From Roseovarius tolerans (GTDB taxonomy: Bacteria; Pseudomonadota; Alphaproteobacteria; Rhodobacterales; Rhodobacteraceae): a stretch of DNA of 64,000 nucleotides. A program made the translations under genes and the position numbers. Below are positions 17,880 through 24,977 of the stretch, piece by piece; position 1 is the stretch's first letter; each line of letters begins with the position of its first letter. Location: assembly GCF_900109855.1 (NCBI RefSeq), contig NZ_FOBO01000007.1, forward strand, positions 119,943-183,942. Direction: 5' to 3'. The notes beneath the pieces were generated by a model that ran no database searches, had not been told where the DNA came from, and worked only from the letters and a program-made list of their open reading frames with translations.

Positions 17880-18470
17880 CTATCCGACCGACTGTCCCCG
17901 TGCTTGGTTGATATCATGAACCATGGTCGGAGTATGCACAGGGTCCAGTGACAAATCATGGCTGTACAACAATTCGTCCATCAACACCGCAAGGAGCTCT
18001 GAACGCGACCCCACCGAGGCTTTGACATAAACGTTGTGCAAGTGGCTTTTGACAGTGCCTTCCTTGGACTTTCGATGAACGGAAATCTCCGCGATACTGA
18101 CGCCCCGGATGGCCAGAACTGCAATCTCGCGTTCGCTCTTGGTCAGGCTCCAGGCATGAAATTTTGCCATGAGGATCTTGTCGAATCCTGTGCGAATTGC
18201 ATGCCCAAGGTCGTGCTCGTGTTTTGAAATTTCCCGAAGTCGAAAGTAGGATTGACACGATAGGATCACGGCGAAGATCAGTGCTGCTTCGGCAAACAGT
18301 TCCATGACTAAATGGACCGTCGACGAAAAGGACGGGTGTTGCTCTTCACGCATTTCGTGGCCGATCTCTAGAATGATGTCTATTCCAAATACCAGCGCAC
18401 AGAAGAAGTAGAGCGCGACGATCATAGCGCTTCGCTCTATTCCGGGCTCTTTTCTTGCTCTGAGCAGCAA
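17880..18470 (-). CDS. Membrane-anchored LuxR-type transcriptional regulator
   Basis: The 196-residue protein combines two N-terminal membrane spans (about residues 15-37 and 52-73) with a short linker. A LuxR/GerE-type helix-turn-helix follows (about 105-165), recognised by WSLTKSEREIAVLAIRG and the recognition helix region SKEGTVKSHLHNVYVKA. There is no receiver or autoinducer domain, so it probably senses something at the membrane directly. It starts at TTG 18470, which is well supported by GGAGGAG five bases upstream; an ATG at 18425 would remove part of the first span. Base composition is less GC-rich than average. It is divergent from two cytochrome genes and probably controls them. Confidence 0.82.
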   Translation of the reverse strand: MLLRARKEPGIERSAMIVALYFFCALVFGIDIILEIGHEMREEQHPSFSSTVHLVMELFAEAALIFAVILSCQSYFRLREISKHEHDLGHAIRTGFDKILMAKFHAWSLTKSEREIAVLAIRGVSIAEISVHRKSKEGTVKSHLHNVYVKASVGSRSELLAVLMDELLYSHDLSLDPVHTPTMVHDINQARGQSVG

Positions 18471-18523
18471 TGCAACTCCTCCAATGTGCCCAAAGTGTTT
18501 TGCAGAAGCGCCGGGTCCAGCGT

Positions 18524-18559
18524 CTAGACCTCGGTTCAGTTTTCTAAACCTCGGTTTAG
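18524..18559. promoter_or_regulatory. Twin operator-like sites between LuxR-type gene and cytochrome genes
   Basis: Two 16-bp sites, CTAGACCTCGGTTCAG (18524-18539) and CTAAACCTCGGTTTAG (18544-18559), share 14 of 16 bases and start exactly 20 bp apart, two helical turns. The second is a perfect 7-bp inverted repeat around TC. They lie 54 bp upstream of the LuxR-type gene and about 200 bp upstream of the diheme cytochrome gene. This is the layout expected for cooperative binding of a dimeric regulator. Confidence 0.6.
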
Positions 18560-18759
18560 GTGCGCTTCCATTCCTCAGGGCTCATATGCATTCACTCTTG
18601 CCTGTGCGCACACCTGCCCGCAATGATCCCGATCAAATACCGAAGAAAATCAAAGTCCTACTTTCGCACGGATCTCTGATCCGTGTTCTCTGGCTCAGCC
18701 TGTTTCGGTGGAATGGGCCGTAGCGATTCATTTTCTGGCACCGAATTGGAGATTACCTC

Positions 18760-19467
18760 ATGAAAACAGTACTGAAAGCCACAACCACAGGACTTCTCCT
18801 CACATTTTTCATGGCGCCTTCGGTGATGGCACAAGATCAGGGCTCCATCGCGCGCGGCGGACGGCTTTATGATAAGTGGTATAAAGAGATCAAAGCGGAG
18901 GTCCCGACAGAATCCCATAAGCTTTACCCCGCAGCGAACGAAAAATACGCCGACAATCCAGGCGCCAACTGGCGCTGCAAGGAATGTCATGGATGGGATG
19001 GAATGGGTGTCGATGGTGCCTATGCCTCGGGTAAGCACGCGACCGGTATCAAGGGCATCAACGGTATGGCGGGCGGTGATCCGGCGGCGGTGACTGCGGT
19101 TTTGACAGGCGACGCGCATGGCTATGGCGACAAGCTGTCGGAAGTCGATCTCACGGATATGGCAAACTTTGTCACAGCCGGTCAGATCGACATGGACGTT
19201 TACATCGACCGCGCGACCAAAGCCCCCAAGGGCAACGCCGTGCAAGGGGAGCAGGTCTACAATACGGTCTGCGCCAACTGCCACGGGCTCGACGGCAAGC
19301 TGCCCAAAGAGATGCCGCCTCTTGGCTCGCTTATGGGTAACCCATGGGAAATCATGCACAAGGCCTTGAACGGTCAGCCGAACGAACGGATGCCCGCCTT
19401 GCGCGCAATCGACCATCAGGTCGCGACCGATGTCCTGGCCTACCTGGCAACACTTCCGAAAGAATAA
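18760..19467 (+). CDS. Periplasmic diheme cytochrome c
   Basis: The 235-residue protein has a signal peptide ending at about VMA-QD (residues 24/25). Two heme c sites follow: CKECH (73-77) and CANCH (171-175). The first domain is followed by GWDGMGVDGAY and the second by GLDGKLP, both as in diheme class I cytochromes. Candidate distal methionines occur in each half (for example in GINGMAGG and in NERMPAL). It probably carries electrons in the periplasm between the membrane NapC-like protein encoded next and an unidentified partner. A GGAG ribosome site precedes ATG 18760. The gene belongs to a small islet that looks transferred. Confidence 0.88.
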   Translation: MKTVLKATTTGLLLTFFMAPSVMAQDQGSIARGGRLYDKWYKEIKAEVPTESHKLYPAANEKYADNPGANWRCKECHGWDGMGVDGAYASGKHATGIKGINGMAGGDPAAVTAVLTGDAHGYGDKLSEVDLTDMANFVTAGQIDMDVYIDRATKAPKGNAVQGEQVYNTVCANCHGLDGKLPKEMPPLGSLMGNPWEIMHKALNGQPNERMPALRAIDHQVATDVLAYLATLPKE

Positions 19468-19548
19468 CGGCACTCGACAGACACAGGATGAAACTCGCGG
19501 CCGGTTCTAGAAACCGCCCCGGCAGTCTGGCGTTAGAGAAGGTAGCTT

Positions 19549-20148
19549 GTGCCGATGTTCAGATGGATTGGGAAACTGTGGCGTTGGTATGCACGGCCCA
19601 GCATACAGATCGGGCAGGGTGTGCTGCTGAGCATCGGGCTTGTCGCCGGGATCATTTTCTGGGGTGGGCTCAACACCGGCATGGAAGCCACAAACAGCCT
19701 CGCGTTCTGCGTTTCCTGCCACGAGATGCGTGACACAGTCTATGTCGAATACAAAGAAAGTTCGCACTACCGAAACGCGTCCGGGGTGCGGGCCATCTGC
19801 TCGGATTGCCACGTTCCACACGAGTGGGGGCCCAAAGTGGTGCGCAAGATACAGGCCTCGGGCGAATTGTGGGGCAAGCTCACAGGCGTGATTGATACAC
19901 CGGAGAAGTTCGAGGCCAAGCGGCTCGAACTGGCCACCCATGTCTGGGAGACGATGAAGGCCAATGATTCTCGCGAGTGTCGAAACTGTCACAGCTTTGA
20001 GGCGATGGATTTCGAACACCAGTCGTCTCGGGCGCGCGACAAGATGGAACCGGTGGCAACAGGGGAATATCTCGGGGACGGGTCAACCTGCATTGATTGT
20101 CACAAAGGCATCGCCCATAAATTGCCGCATGTTCCAAGAGACGACTGA
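19549..20148 (+). CDS. NapC/NirT-family membrane-anchored tetraheme cytochrome c
   Basis: The 199-residue protein has one N-terminal membrane anchor (about residues 20-41). Four heme sites follow: CVSCH (54-58), CSDCH (84-88), CRNCH (144-148) and CIDCH (181-185). Length, anchor and spacing match NapC/NirT quinol dehydrogenases, which pass electrons from quinol to periplasmic oxidoreductases. No nitrate, TMAO or DMSO reductase lies beside it; the diheme cytochrome upstream is the likely acceptor. GTG 19549 is preferred since AGAAGG lies 6 bp upstream; ATG 19555 is the other choice. It follows the diheme gene after 81 bp. Confidence 0.9.
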   Translation: MPMFRWIGKLWRWYARPSIQIGQGVLLSIGLVAGIIFWGGLNTGMEATNSLAFCVSCHEMRDTVYVEYKESSHYRNASGVRAICSDCHVPHEWGPKVVRKIQASGELWGKLTGVIDTPEKFEAKRLELATHVWETMKANDSRECRNCHSFEAMDFEHQSSRARDKMEPVATGEYLGDGSTCIDCHKGIAHKLPHVPRDD

Positions 20149-20423
20149 AATGGCGTGAGGCGGATGTGTAAGGCGTTCGACCAGGCGCCCTGTGCCGTCG
20201 GCAGAACGGCTGAGACAGCAGCTTATGTCCGCCTCCGGTTGGCGCATAGTACCTCCATTTGGCATGGCTGGACCGTTCATCCTGTCCCACCTCTCCGAGT
20301 CACGTGCTGTGCAAACTCGCGTCTTGTGCAGAGCGGCCATCCGGACGAGAAGCAGCGACCATCAAATTTGGCTCGAAGCGGACTTCAGCCGAACGCCGCC
20401 TCACCCTGCGCAAATCTTCGCAC
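20149..20423. other. Gene-free spacer after the cytochrome genes
   Basis: These 275 bases lie between the end of the tetraheme cytochrome gene and the end of the convergent thi-type permease gene. I see no convincing gene on either strand, no clear terminator with a T-tract and no remnant of a thiamine-precursor binding protein, although this is where such a gene would be expected at the end of the operon. Confidence 0.5.
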
Positions 20424-21167
20424 TCACCCCATCGCCGTGCCATCCAGCCACCTCCGGCAGGCGCGGTCCACCCCCATGTGCAGCAGCAGGGTGAACACCG
20501 CCAGCACGATGAGGGCGGCGAACATGAGGTCGATCTTGGCGCGGCCGTTGGCGAGGAGCATGAGGTAGCCCAGCCCCTTGGAGGCCCCCACCCATTCGCC
20601 GATGATCGCGCCGATGGGGGCGTAGACCGCCGCCAGCCGCAGCCCCGAGGCGAAGCCGGGCAGGGCGGCGGGGACACGGATATGCCACATCAGGCGCGGG
20701 CCGTTGGCCCCCATAATCCGCCCAAGGTCGAGCCAGTGCTGCGGCGTGCGCATCAGCGCGTCGAAAAAGGCTGAGGTCACCGGGAAATAGATGATCAGCA
20801 GCGCCATGGCGACCTTGGACCAGAGGCCGTAGCCCAGCCAGAGGGTGAGGATGGGGGCGAGGGCAAAGACCGGGATGGCTTGGGAAAACACCATCATCGG
20901 GCGGATCAGGCGGCGGGCCATTGGCGAGGCGGCGAGGCCGATGGCCGAGAGCCCGCCGAGGATAGCGCCCAAGGCCAGCCCGATCAGCACCTCGGCGGCG
21001 GTGATGCCCGCGTGTTCGAGAATGAGCGCGCGGCTTGCCCACAGCGTCTCGGCCACGCGGGCAGGACCGGGCAGGATGAAGGGGGGGAGTGCTGCCAGCA
21101 CCACCAGCGCCTGCCAGAGCGCAAGGGCAAGCGCGGTGGAGGTGGTGATGGTGACAAGGCGGCTCAT
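20424..21167 (-). CDS. ABC transporter permease, probable thiamine-precursor (ThiX-like)
   Basis: The 247-residue protein is a BPD-type inner-membrane permease of the ssuC/tauC/thiX group with about six spans. The cytoplasmic coupling motif is GRIMGANGPRLMWHIRVPAALPGFASGLR, the EAA loop. It is the last gene of a TPP-riboswitch operon and overlaps tenA by 4 bp (ATGA). It therefore most likely imports a pyrimidine precursor of thiamine together with the ATPase encoded at the operon start. The usual periplasmic binding protein (ThiY) is not encoded here. Confidence 0.85.
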   Translation of the reverse strand: MSRLVTITTSTALALALWQALVVLAALPPFILPGPARVAETLWASRALILEHAGITAAEVLIGLALGAILGGLSAIGLAASPMARRLIRPMMVFSQAIPVFALAPILTLWLGYGLWSKVAMALLIIYFPVTSAFFDALMRTPQHWLDLGRIMGANGPRLMWHIRVPAALPGFASGLRLAAVYAPIGAIIGEWVGASKGLGYLMLLANGRAKIDLMFAALIVLAVFTLLLHMGVDRACRRWLDGTAMG

Positions 21168-21820
21168 GTTTCGGGATAACCCGCGAGGGCGGCGTCGAAG
21201 AAGGTGCGCTCCAGCCGGGTGGCGTGGGTGAAGGTCGCCTCGACCGCGCGCTGCTCCTCGGGTGACAGGCCGGGCCAGACCGCATCAAGCTGGCCGCGCA
21301 GGTAGGCGACCACGCCCTCGAAGCGGTCGCCGCTGTGGAGCGTGATCCATTCGCCGAACCAGAACGGCAGGTCATCCGCCTTGTCGGCATGCGGCGTGGC
21401 CCAGTCGAGATAGGACCATTCGGCGACCACCAGCACGGCGAGCATCTGTTCATAGCGGCCCGAGTGCGTCGCCTCGCGCATGACGGTCTGGAACTCTGAT
21501 GTCACCGGGTGCGCCGGTGCGGGCGGCTCTGCCTGACCGCCCAAGGCCTCGATGGCGCGCAGGAAGTAGGTGTTTTCGGGGCCCGAGATCAGCCCGAGGA
21601 ACTGCGCAGCCGGAATCGCGTCGGGGAGCGTGGGGGCATGGGCAATGGCCGAGGCCAGAAGCCGCACGAAGCCGTCGATGAAGAGATAATCCTGCCGCAG
21701 ATAGGCCAGCATGCGGTCCTCGGGCAGGGTGCCCGCCGCCAATTGATCGGTGAAGGCGTGGCGGGTGGCGGCCTGCCAGTCCTCGGCGCAGAGTGATTTG
21801 AGGTGATCGGTGGGGCGCAT
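21164..21820 (-). CDS. tenA: TenA-family thiamine-salvage protein (TenA_E-like)
   Basis: The 218-residue all-helical protein matches TenA/THI-4. It has DYLFIDGFVRLLASAIAHAP, LISGPENTYF and the late conserved helix YEQMLAVLVVAEWSYLDWA. Classical TenA has a catalytic Cys in this last helix (PC-W type); here the position is occupied by AEW, so it fits the TenA_E class that works with Glu rather than Cys in aminopyrimidine (HMP) salvage. It lies between ABC ATPase and permease genes under a TPP riboswitch, which supports a role in recovering thiamine breakdown products. ATG 21820 follows the ATPase stop by 11 bp. Confidence 0.9.
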   Translation of the reverse strand: MRPTDHLKSLCAEDWQAATRHAFTDQLAAGTLPEDRMLAYLRQDYLFIDGFVRLLASAIAHAPTLPDAIPAAQFLGLISGPENTYFLRAIEALGGQAEPPAPAHPVTSEFQTVMREATHSGRYEQMLAVLVVAEWSYLDWATPHADKADDLPFWFGEWITLHSGDRFEGVVAYLRGQLDAVWPGLSPEEQRAVEATFTHATRLERTFFDAALAGYPET

Positions 21821-21831
21821 GGGCTGTCCTT

Positions 21832-22560
21832 TCAGGCGGGGGCGCGCAGGCGCGCGAGCAGTCGGCCCTGCGCGGTGAGGGTTTCGGGATCGTCCACGGG
21901 CCGGGGCACGGTGCCGGGGGGCGGTGTCACGTCCTCCAGCCCCGTCTCGGTGAGAATGTCGATGGCGTGGCCCATGCGCGCGGCCTCGGCCGGGTCGTGG
22001 GTGACCATGAGCACGGTGCGGCCCTTGAGGTGTTCTGCCGCGAGGTCCTGCATCTGTGTGCGGGTGCGGGCGTCGAGTGCCGAGAACGGCTCGTCGAGCA
22101 GGATAATGGGGCGGTCCTCCATCAGGGTGCGGGCGAGGGCGACGCGCTGCTTCTGGCCGCCCGAGAGCGCGCCGGGGCGTTTGTGCGCGTGATCCTCGAG
22201 CCCGACACGGGCGAGCATACGCATGGCGCGGGTGCGATCGCGCGCCTCGCCCCGGAGCCGCGCGCCGAGGGTGACATTGCCGAGCACGTCGAGCCATGGC
22301 ATCAGCAGATCGCCCTGCGCCATCAGCGCCATGCGCCCGGTGAGGGAGCGGTCGTCGGAGGCGGTGATCTGCCCGGTGAAATCGGTCACGTCATCGACGC
22401 CCGCGATCAGGCGTAGGAGTGTTGTCTTGCCGACGCCGGAGGGGCCGAGCAGGCAGGTGATGCGCCCGGCGGGCACCCTCAGGTGCAGCGGGCCAAAGAC
22501 GTGCAACCCGCCGATATGGGCGGTGCCGTCGAGCATGAGCGCGGGCGCGTCGGGGCGCAT
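21832..22560 (-). CDS. ABC transporter ATP-binding protein (ThiZ-like)
   Basis: The 242-residue ATPase shows Walker A GPSGVGKTT (about residues 39-47), the Q-loop near LMAQGDLLMPW, the signature LSGGQKQRV, Walker B IILLDEPF and the H-loop VTHDPAEA. It energises the permease encoded downstream. It is the first gene after the TPP riboswitch, so transport of a thiamine precursor such as formylaminopyrimidine or HMP is likely. Length is typical for the SsuB/TauB/ThiZ group. Confidence 0.9.
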   Translation of the reverse strand: MRPDAPALMLDGTAHIGGLHVFGPLHLRVPAGRITCLLGPSGVGKTTLLRLIAGVDDVTDFTGQITASDDRSLTGRMALMAQGDLLMPWLDVLGNVTLGARLRGEARDRTRAMRMLARVGLEDHAHKRPGALSGGQKQRVALARTLMEDRPIILLDEPFSALDARTRTQMQDLAAEHLKGRTVLMVTHDPAEAARMGHAIDILTETGLEDVTPPPGTVPRPVDDPETLTAQGRLLARLRAPA

Positions 22561-22614
22561 GGGCGGCCTCTCTTCTCGGCCGGAACGCGGGCATGGGGGA
22601 GGGGCGCGGGTGCG

Positions 22615-22706
22615 CGGTCTCCGTTCCCTACGCCGGTGCGAGCCGGATCAGGTTCGGTGGGTTGGCACGTATGCCTCTCAGCCCCAAGGGGCACCCCAAC
22701 GGATGC
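22615..22706 (-). promoter_or_regulatory. TPP riboswitch (THI element)
   Basis: Read on the minus strand, the conserved THI-box pieces occur in order: GGGGTGCCC, then GGCTGAGA, a P3 region, ACC-GAACCTGATCCGG, and ACCGGCGTAGGGA. The stems P1, P2/P3 and P4/P5 can all be drawn. It lies about 55-145 bases upstream of the ABC ATPase start, between a promoter at 22711-22739 and the coding region. Binding of thiamine pyrophosphate would be expected to switch off the thi-type operon, probably at translation since no obvious terminator hairpin follows. Confidence 0.95.
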
Positions 22707-22710
22707 GTCA

Positions 22711-22739
22711 GATGTAACAACGGGGGCGGCTCTTGGCAA
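22711..22739 (-). promoter_or_regulatory. Sigma-70-type promoter of the TPP-riboswitch operon
   Basis: On the minus strand TTGCCA (22739-22734) and TACATC (22716-22711) are separated by exactly 17 bases. Transcription would start a few bases before the first conserved riboswitch helix, as expected. Confidence 0.6.
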
Positions 22740-22824
22740 GCGGTGCGCCGGTGCCGGCGATCAGCCGTTCAGCGAATGTTAAGATTTTCTTGCCATGCTG
22801 CGCGGTTACGAGGGGAGAGATATC

Positions 22825-23427
22825 ATGCACGGGCTGGTGAACCGCGCCTTGGAAAGATTTACCCGCGACAGCTATGGCGACGAGCTGTGGCAGGAGGTGA
22901 TGTCGGGGCTCGATCTGGGCTATAGTGCGTTCGAGCCGCTGATGCGCTATGAGCCGGAGGTGACGGAGCGGGTGCTGACGGCGCTGGGTGCCCGGTTGGG
23001 GCGCGCGCGGGCTGATCTGCTGGAGGATGTGGGCACCTATCTGGTGTCGCATCCCAAGGTGGAGCCGATCCGACGGCTGTTGCGGTTCAGCGGGGTCGAT
23101 TTCGCCGATTTCCTGCATTCGCTGGAGGATCTGCCGGAGCGCGCGCGGCTGGCCGTGGCGGACCTCGATCTGCCGCCGATTTGCCTGCATGCCGATGGTG
23201 CCGGGCTCTACCGGCTGGAGGTCGGCTTGCACGAGTGCAAGGGGTTGCGGTTTGGCCCGGTGGTGATGGGGGTGCTGCGCGCGATGGCCGACGATTACGG
23301 CGCGCTGGTCGTCCTGGAGCATCGCGGTGCGACCGAGGCGGCGGAACTGATCGAGGTGCGGCTGCTGGACGAGGGCTTTGCCAGTGGTCGGGCGTTCGAT
23401 CTGGCAGCGCGGCAGCAGGCGGGATGA
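22825..23427 (+). CDS. H-NOX (HNOB) domain protein lacking the usual heme ligand
   Basis: The 200-residue protein is a stand-alone H-NOX fold: MHGLVNRALERFTRDSYG at the start, then YLVSHPKVEPIRRLLRFSG, and a C-terminal part corresponding to the heme-pocket strands. H-NOX proteins bind NO or O2 through heme and control a partner enzyme. Aligning by eye with characterised H-NOX proteins puts Pro104 (in FLHSLEDLP) at the proximal heme His position, and no YxSxR motif is present in the segment LEVGLHECKGL. Heme binding is thus doubtful. ATG 22825 is chosen because H-NOX proteins start with M-x-G and GGGGAG lies upstream. Its stop overlaps the HNOBA-GGDEF gene (ATGA). Confidence 0.85.
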   Translation: MHGLVNRALERFTRDSYGDELWQEVMSGLDLGYSAFEPLMRYEPEVTERVLTALGARLGRARADLLEDVGTYLVSHPKVEPIRRLLRFSGVDFADFLHSLEDLPERARLAVADLDLPPICLHADGAGLYRLEVGLHECKGLRFGPVVMGVLRAMADDYGALVVLEHRGATEAAELIEVRLLDEGFASGRAFDLAARQQAG

Positions 23428-24446
23428 GCCGGGTGTCACATGAGGCATTCTTGGCGGTACTGGACCGGATCTGCCCGATGCACGCGGTGCTGGCCCCGAC
23501 CGGCCATATCGTGCAGGCCGGGCCGACCCTGGCCAAGGTGATCATGCCGCGTGCGGTGACGGGGACGCGGTTTCTCGACCTGTTCGAGCTTGTGCGCCCG
23601 GCGTATGTTCAGGACATGACGGGGTTGCTGGCGCTTGACGCGGCGCGGCTGCGGCTGCGGCTGCGCGCGGGGCCGCGCCATGCGTTCAAGGGGGTTCTGG
23701 CCCCGCTCGACATGGCCGGGGCGCGCGGCGCGCTGGTCAACCTGTCCTTCGGCATTTCGGTGATCGAGGCGGTGCGGGATTTTGGCCTTACCGGGGCGGA
23801 TTTCGCGGCGACCGATCTTGCGACCGAAATGCTCTACATGCTGGAGGCGAAATCGGCGGCGATGGAGGAGTCGCGCAAGCTAAACCTGCGGCTGGAAGGG
23901 GCGCGGATCGCAGCGCAGGAACAGGCCTATACCGACACGCTGACCGGGCTCAAGAACCGGCGTGCGCTGGATCACATACTATACCGTATGGTGCAGGGAG
24001 GTGAGGATTTCGCGCTGATGCATCTCGATCTCGATTACTTCAAGCGGGTGAACGACACCCATGGCCATGCGGCGGGGGATCATGTGTTGCAAGTGGTCGC
24101 ACGGCGGATGCTGTCGCTGATCCGCCCGAGCGACGTGATCGCGCGGGTTGGGGGGGATGAGTTCATCCTGCTTTTCGTCGGATCGAACGCGCGCGATTGG
24201 CTGGCCGATGTGGCGCAACGTCTGATCCGGCGGTTGGAAGAGCCGGTTGAGCATGACGGCCGGATATGCCGGATCTCGGCCAGTATCGGGGCCACGTTGC
24301 GCTGTCTTTACGATCACGCCGATATCGCGCGGATGCTGGCCGATTCCGACCAGGCGCTCTACGCGGCGAAGGAGGCGGGGCGCGGGTGCTACATGATCCA
24401 CCCGCACGGCCCGGAGACGCGGGCGACGTTGCGGGATGTCGGGTGA
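23424..24446 (+). CDS. HNOBA-GGDEF diguanylate cyclase, partner of the H-NOX-like protein
   Basis: The 340-residue protein starts with an HNOBA (heme-NO-binding-associated, PAS-like) domain. The segment CPMHAVLAPTGHIVQAGPTLAKVI (residues 17-40) strongly resembles the corresponding part of soluble guanylate cyclases. A coiled-coil signalling helix at about residues 135-165 leads into a GGDEF domain (about 170-330). The catalytic RVGGDEF and the inhibitory RxxD site (RPSD, five residues before) are intact, so it should make c-di-GMP and be product-inhibited. The ATGA overlap with the H-NOX-like gene argues for a functional complex. H-NOX/cyclase pairs of this kind are known in Dinoroseobacter and other bacteria. 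Confidence 0.92.
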   Translation: MSRVSHEAFLAVLDRICPMHAVLAPTGHIVQAGPTLAKVIMPRAVTGTRFLDLFELVRPAYVQDMTGLLALDAARLRLRLRAGPRHAFKGVLAPLDMAGARGALVNLSFGISVIEAVRDFGLTGADFAATDLATEMLYMLEAKSAAMEESRKLNLRLEGARIAAQEQAYTDTLTGLKNRRALDHILYRMVQGGEDFALMHLDLDYFKRVNDTHGHAAGDHVLQVVARRMLSLIRPSDVIARVGGDEFILLFVGSNARDWLADVAQRLIRRLEEPVEHDGRICRISASIGATLRCLYDHADIARMLADSDQALYAAKEAGRGCYMIHPHGPETRATLRDVG

Positions 24447-24459
24447 TCCGAAACTGCGC

Positions 24460-24882
24460 CTAGGGGCTTGCGATGGTGCCGAGATAGGCCCAGACATCGC
24501 GCGCCTTTTCGGAGTCGCGCAGCTTGTAGGCCATTTTTCCTCGCGCGTCGGAATCGTTCAGATAGTCGCGCAGAAAGGCGGTGGCGTCTTTCACGTAGAT
24601 GACGAAATCGGCCTCGTTCCAGCGCAGGCCGGATTGACCCGCCGCGACCATCGAGGTGGAGTAATGGAAATCCGGGACGCTGCCTGCATGCCGCCCGATC
24701 ACGCCGAAGAGATTGGGGCCGGTGCGCCCGCCGCGCGCCACCGTTGCGCCGGTCTCGTCGATTACAGAATAACAGGCGAGACAGTCTCGAAAGAGCCGTT
24801 CGCCGCGCGCGGCATCTCCCGCCAGCCCTGGCGTGCCGGGCAGGCAGAGTGCTGTTAGAGTCGCCAATAGGTTGTGCCGCAT
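24460..24882 (-). CDS. Cytochrome c-like protein with CxxCY instead of CxxCH
   Basis: The 140-residue protein has a signal peptide (about residues 1-21, ending LAG) and the body of a class I cytochrome c2/c556-type protein: GDAARGERLFRDC, GPNLFGVIGRHAGS, FHYSTSM and the distal-methionine region KMAYKL. The heme motif reads C34-L-A-C37-Y38: the axial histidine codon is TAT (tyrosine) at 24769-24771 instead of CAT. Without His, the usual c-type maturation and ligation should fail, so it may be an inactive relic, a Tyr-ligated variant or a sequencing error. It converges with the HNOBA-GGDEF gene. Confidence 0.85.
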   Translation of the reverse strand: MRHNLLATLTALCLPGTPGLAGDAARGERLFRDCLACYSVIDETGATVARGGRTGPNLFGVIGRHAGSVPDFHYSTSMVAAGQSGLRWNEADFVIYVKDATAFLRDYLNDSDARGKMAYKLRDSEKARDVWAYLGTIASP

Positions 24883-24977
24883 TGCGGCCCTCCCGATAGC
24901 AGCCCCTTACCAAGCTGACAGTCGGAGCGTGAAAAGCAATGGCTAGACCGCAGTATTCACGCGCTTGTCACCGGGGT

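Noticed and set aside
18484..18723. A 79-codon plus-strand frame in the LuxR-cytochrome intergenic region
   Set aside because: It covers the twin operator sites, has no ribosome site and no protein-like features.
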